From contig NZ_JAOEGB010000019.1 in the NCBI RefSeq assembly GCF_025420585.1, positions 62,001 to 126,000 on the forward strand: 64,000 nt of DNA, given 5' to 3'. Under the pieces are notes generated by a model that was given only the letters and a program-made list of their open reading frames with translations, was not told where the DNA came from and ran no database searches. Origin of the DNA: Planotetraspora sp. A-T 1434 (lineage in GTDB: Bacteria; Actinomycetota; Actinomycetes; Streptosporangiales; Streptosporangiaceae). The position numbers and the translations under genes are program-made. Below, piece after piece: positions 60,726 through 64,000 of this stretch (its first letter is position 1; every line of letters begins with the position of its first letter).

Positions 60726-62290
60726 CGGGCCAGCTCCTCCCCCGCGGGGGCGACGACCAGCTCTTCGCCGACCCGCTCTATGCCGGCCCGCAGGACCTTC
60801 GCCGACTTGCGGGCCCGGCGTCCGCCGCCGATCCAGGCCACCAGCCGGCAGAGCAGCGCGACGACCACCCCGGCGACCGCGCCGCCGATCAGCAGCACAG
60901 TCGGCCAGGGCGCCTGGCCCAGCGTCGGCGTCGGGGGCCTCGGCAGCATGAGGTAGCCGAGGGCGAACAGCGCGAGCAGCCAGAGCGCCCCCACCGCCAT
61001 CGCCCCGACGAGCAGCCACTGCAGCGTCCCGGCCATCCGCCACCAGCGGGGCGGCCGGGAGGCCCCGAGGGAGGCCGTGGTCACCGTCCGGTCCAGGGCG
61101 TCCGCCAGCTCGCCGGCCCGTGACCGCGCGGCATGCCGTACGGCTGACGCCCAGGGCTCCGGCACGCCCGCCGAGGCCGCCGCCCCGACCTCGCGCAGGG
61201 CCGTGTCCACCGCCGGCAGCTGGACGGAGGTGCCGACCGGAAGCTCCGCGCGGACCCGCGTCCGGAGGCGGCGGAGGGGGTCCGGCCTGAGCTTGCGCAG
61301 CCACCGCGTCACCGGCCAGCCGGTCGCGGCGACCGCCCGGTGCCGGTGGGCCTTCGCGACGGCCTCCACCACCAGCGGCACGGCGGCCGCCTGGGAGAGC
61401 GCCTTCGACAGCGGCTTCCCCAGCAGCCCCGGCAGGGCCGCCGGCATGAGCGGGGCGTTCTCTGGGGCGGGAGCCGTGCCGCCCGACGCGGCGAGCAGGG
61501 CGTCGGCGGCCGTGCCGGCGTCGGCGGCCAGCCTGGACGCCCACGCGGCACGCCGGGAGACCTGGCGGTCGAGCGCGGCGCGAAGCTCGGGCAGGCCCTG
61601 GCCGGTCTTCGCCGACACGCCGATGACCGGGACGTCGTGCAGGCCGTCGGCCTCCAGCAGCCTGCTCAGGTCGTCGAGGCAGCGCTTGACCGCCCGCTCG
61701 GGCAGCCGGTCGATCTGGTTGAGCACGACCAGCATCACGTCCCGGTGGCGGGCGAGCGGCTGGAGGTAGCGCTCGTGCACGGCCGCGTCCGCGTACTTCT
61801 GCGGATCGAGCACCCACACCAGCAGATCCACGACGGCGACCAGCCGGTCGACCTCCAGCCGGTGCGACAGCTCGATCGAGTCGTGGTCGGGCAGATCCAG
61901 CAGGACCAGCCCCGGGTCTTCGCTCGGACTCTCGCCGACCGTGTGGCGGAGCGGGACGTCGAGCCAATCGAGCAGTGGGCCCGAGCCGTCGGGCCCCCAC
62001 AGGGCGGCCTGCGCCTTCGAGGTCGTGGGCCGGGTCACGCCGACCGCGGCCAGCTCGGTCCCCGACAGGGCGTTGAACAGCGACGACTTCCCGCTTCCCG
62101 TCGCCCCGGCGAGGGCGACGGCCGTATGGTCCACGGACAGGCTCCGCCGTACCCCCGCGCGGGCGACCACGTCGCGGGCCCGATCGACCGTCGCCTGATC
62201 CAGCCGCCCCTCCGCGAGGTCGGCCGCCTCCGCCAGCGCCGCGAGCCGGTCGTCCAGCGTCGCCTCGCCCTTCCTCCGCAGGAGCCTCAC
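60686..62290 (-). CDS. Dynamin-like membrane GTPase (DynB-like)
   Basis: The 534-aa protein has a GTPase domain with G1 GATGSGKSS (62-70), a G3-like LLDLPDHDS and G4 NQID (near residue 190). Helical regions follow, then two hydrophobic segments (about 425-450 and 465-490) and a basic stretch. Pairs of such GTPases resemble the DynA/DynB proteins of Streptomyces, which stabilise FtsZ rings during sporulation septation; assignment to that pair is an inference. Its GTG overlaps the stop of the upstream GTPase gene (GTGA). Confidence 0.88.
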   Translation of the reverse strand: MRLLRRKGEATLDDRLAALAEAADLAEGRLDQATVDRARDVVARAGVRRSLSVDHTAVALAGATGSGKSSLFNALSGTELAAVGVTRPTTSKAQAALWGPDGSGPLLDWLDVPLRHTVGESPSEDPGLVLLDLPDHDSIELSHRLEVDRLVAVVDLLVWVLDPQKYADAAVHERYLQPLARHRDVMLVVLNQIDRLPERAVKRCLDDLSRLLEADGLHDVPVIGVSAKTGQGLPELRAALDRQVSRRAAWASRLAADAGTAADALLAASGGTAPAPENAPLMPAALPGLLGKPLSKALSQAAAVPLVVEAVAKAHRHRAVAATGWPVTRWLRKLRPDPLRRLRTRVRAELPVGTSVQLPAVDTALREVGAAASAGVPEPWASAVRHAARSRAGELADALDRTVTTASLGASRPPRWWRMAGTLQWLLVGAMAVGALWLLALFALGYLMLPRPPTPTLGQAPWPTVLLIGGAVAGVVVALLCRLVAWIGGGRRARKSAKVLRAGIERVGEELVVAPAGEELARYARFVDRVTSAR

Positions 62291-64000
62291 AGAGCGCCCC
62301 TTTCCTGTACGGCCTTCGCCGCGTCCCTGAGGTGGGCGGACGTGTCGTCGGCGGGGCCGAGGCCGTCCAGCAGCGAGGTGAACCGCGACCGCTCATCGTC
62401 GAGGATCTCGCGGACCCGGCGGCGGAGGTCCTCGCGGGCGCTCTGGGTCAGTGTCCGGACGGCCTGGTCGCCGAAGATGGCCTCCAGCAGCTTCTGGCTC
62501 AGCAGGCTCGTGCCGCCCGCGATGCCGATCTCGATGCCGGTGATCCCCCCGGTGGAAGCGAACACCGCGAGCATCAGCATCACGCCCAGGCTGTTGACGC
62601 CGAACGACGCGGCCCGCGCGACCGTCCGCCTGTCGGTGCCCTCGGACCTGACCAGGTCGAGCACGTAGCCCTGCCACTCCCGCACGGCCGCACTCGCCCG
62701 TGACGACAGATCGGAGGAGGCCCGGCCGAGCCGTCCGGTGACAGTGACGCCGGACTGCTCCAGCAGGTCACGGCCGGCCGGCATGGCGAGCCAGGACTCC
62801 ACGGCCCGCTCCGCCGCCCCGTCGGCGGTGGCCCGGATCAGGGTCTCCACGCCGCTCTCCAGCGCCACCCGCAGCTCCTTGTCCGGGGCGGGCCGCCCGG
62901 TGAACGCGGCGGTGATGCGGTCGCGGAGCCACCCGATGCGGGACTCCAGCGACCGCATCAGGTCTCCCGTGCCGATGAAGTCCTGCCAGCGGGCCAGGAC
63001 CTCGCCGCGGAGCAGCAGGCCGTCCCGCATGCCCTCGTCGAACGCGGACATCCCCGAGTCGTAGGCCTTCTCCACGACGGCGCGCAGCTCCGCGATCCCG
63101 GCGCGCTGCCTGTCGACCCGGTCGGCGAGCGCGGGCACCCGCGTCCCCAGGCTGTCCAGCGCGCCGGAGAGCGTCTGCCGCACCACGGCGGCCCGCGCCC
63201 GCGCGTCGACCGAGAGCCGGGCGAGCCAGGTCGCGATCGGCTGTACGGCGTGCGCGGGCAGCCGCGCGTGCTCGGAAGGGAGCTCCAGCTCGGGAACGGT
63301 GAACAGGGGGGCGTCGCCCAGGCCGTGCTCCCGGAGCAGCCGGGTCAGGTCGGCGGTCACCGGTTCACACGCCTCGGCGGGCACCCGCTGCAGGATGATC
63401 GCGAGAGCCGTGCTGCGCTCCCGGGCGAGCCGCAGGAAGCTCCACGGCACCTCGTCGGCGTATCGGGACGCCGTGGTGACGAACAGCCACAGATCGGCCG
63501 CCGCGAGGAGCTGCGCGGCCAGTTCGCGGTTGGTGGAGACGATCGAGTCGATGTCGGGCGCGTCGAGCAGGGCCAGCCCGGCGGGCAACCTGTCGGCGGT
63601 CGCGATCCGGAGGGTGCCCGGCTCGCCACGGCCACCCCCAGTGATCCCAGGTAGCCCCGTGACCCTGGGCAGCCCCGGAAGGATGCTCGTGGAGGTGAAC
63701 CAGGCCGCGTCGGCCGGGTTGCACACCAGCGTCGGGGCAAGCGTCGTCGGTCGCAGCACCCCCGGCTCGGTGACGTTCGCTCCGACCAGCGAGTTCACCA
63801 GGGTGGACTTGCCCGCGCCGGTCGAGCCGCCGACCACGGCCAGCAGCGGTGCGTCGATGGCCGCCAGCCGGGGCAGGAGGTAGTCGTCGAGTTGCCCGCT
63901 CAGCTCCTTCAGGGCGCGCCGGTCGGCCGCGACGTCGCCGATCGCGAGAGGGAACAGGTCGTGATCGAGGTGTTGCCGCAGCGTCTTGAGGGCCGCCAGG
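62287..64000 (-). CDS. Dynamin-like GTPase (DynA-like), 5' end beyond window
   Basis: This frame is open to the right edge without a stop, so the gene is partial; at least 570 residues are present. The P-loop GGSTGAGKST lies just after the codons for LAAIDAPLLAVV, and the GTG at 63837 is internal, not the start. A G3 motif LLDAPDIDS follows, then a long helical stalk and a hydrophobic hairpin (about 62500-62610) near the C-terminus, as in bacterial dynamins. It is upstream of and translationally coupled to the second GTPase, suggesting a heteromeric complex. Confidence 0.88.
   Translation of the reverse strand, partial: LAALKTLRQHLDHDLFPLAIGDVAADRRALKELSGQLDDYLLPRLAAIDAPLLAVVGGSTGAGKSTLVNSLVGANVTEPGVLRPTTLAPTLVCNPADAAWFTSTSILPGLPRVTGLPGITGGGRGEPGTLRIATADRLPAGLALLDAPDIDSIVSTNRELAAQLLAAADLWLFVTTASRYADEVPWSFLRLARERSTALAIILQRVPAEACEPVTADLTRLLREHGLGDAPLFTVPELELPSEHARLPAHAVQPIATWLARLSVDARARAAVVRQTLSGALDSLGTRVPALADRVDRQRAGIAELRAVVEKAYDSGMSAFDEGMRDGLLLRGEVLARWQDFIGTGDLMRSLESRIGWLRDRITAAFTGRPAPDKELRVALESGVETLIRATADGAAERAVESWLAMPAGRDLLEQSGVTVTGRLGRASSDLSSRASAAVREWQGYVLDLVRSEGTDRRTVARAASFGVNSLGVMLMLAVFASTGGITGIEIGIAGGTSLLSQKLLEAIFGDQAVRTLTQSAREDLRRRVREILDDERSRFTSLLDGLGPADDTSAHLRDAAKAVQERGAL

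Overview
The window is high-GC actinomycete DNA. GTG and TTG starts are frequent, and start/stop overlaps of the ATGA or GTGA kind recur. It holds a conservon (cvnABCD), a SARP regulator, a LAL regulator, and a pair of dynamin-like GTPases of the type known from sporulating actinomycetes. The genus cannot be fixed from the sequence. A member of the filamentous Actinomycetota (Streptosporangiales, Streptomycetales or similar) fits best. No rRNA, tRNA, IS element, integrase or CRISPR array was seen.

Region 1 (about 0.5-16 kb) is an enediyne warhead locus. A mostly overlapping minus-strand operon encodes, in transcription order, a membrane protein, two DUF1702/UnbL paralogues, UnbV, UnbU, the iterative enediyne polyketide synthase PksE (KS-AT-ACP-KR-DH-PPTase), the hotdog thioesterase, a flavin reductase and a cytochrome P450. 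An AraC-type regulator faces the operon end across a perfect bidirectional hairpin. No genes for sugars, aromatic acids, an apoprotein, self-resistance or drug export are visible, so the locus is either a bare warhead cassette or continues to the left of base 1.

Region 2 (about 15.7-26.7 kb) looks like cluster periphery. It has an orphan acyl-CoA carboxylase epsilon subunit, a LAL/LuxR regulator, a LeuA-type synthase with a repeat tail, a transthyretin-like protein that has lost the 5-hydroxyisourate hydrolase catalytic residues, a tiny secreted peptide, a 1041-aa SARP-NB-ARC-TPR regulator and a PucR-type regulator.

Region 3 (about 26.8-44.4 kb) is mixed: a secreted lectin/CBM protein; a GyrI-like protein; a hydrolase with an NTF2-like protein; a NarL-type two-component system beside an ABC-2 exporter; a STAS anti-anti-sigma factor; a TetR/quinone-oxidoreductase pair with twin operator dyads; a membrane-anchored multicopper oxidase; an SH3-repeat exported protein; a Cu/Zn superoxide dismutase; an acetyltransferase; and an APC transporter.

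Region 4 (about 44.4-52.7 kb) is a complete conservon cvnABCD. Directly upstream of it on the same strand is a second natural-product cassette: P450, class I terpene synthase and class II (labdane-type) cyclase, with atypical acid/metal motifs and a perfect 20-bp dyad upstream. No prenyl diphosphate synthase is present.

Region 5 (52.5-64 kb) is mostly housekeeping: a 30-aa membrane peptide, a ketopantoate-reductase-like enzyme, a KdpE-like regulator, an EF-hand protein, an amine oxidase, an IclR regulator beside homogentisate dioxygenase, an L,D-transpeptidase lipoprotein, an NfeD/SPFH pair and two dynamin-like GTPases, the last running off the right edge.
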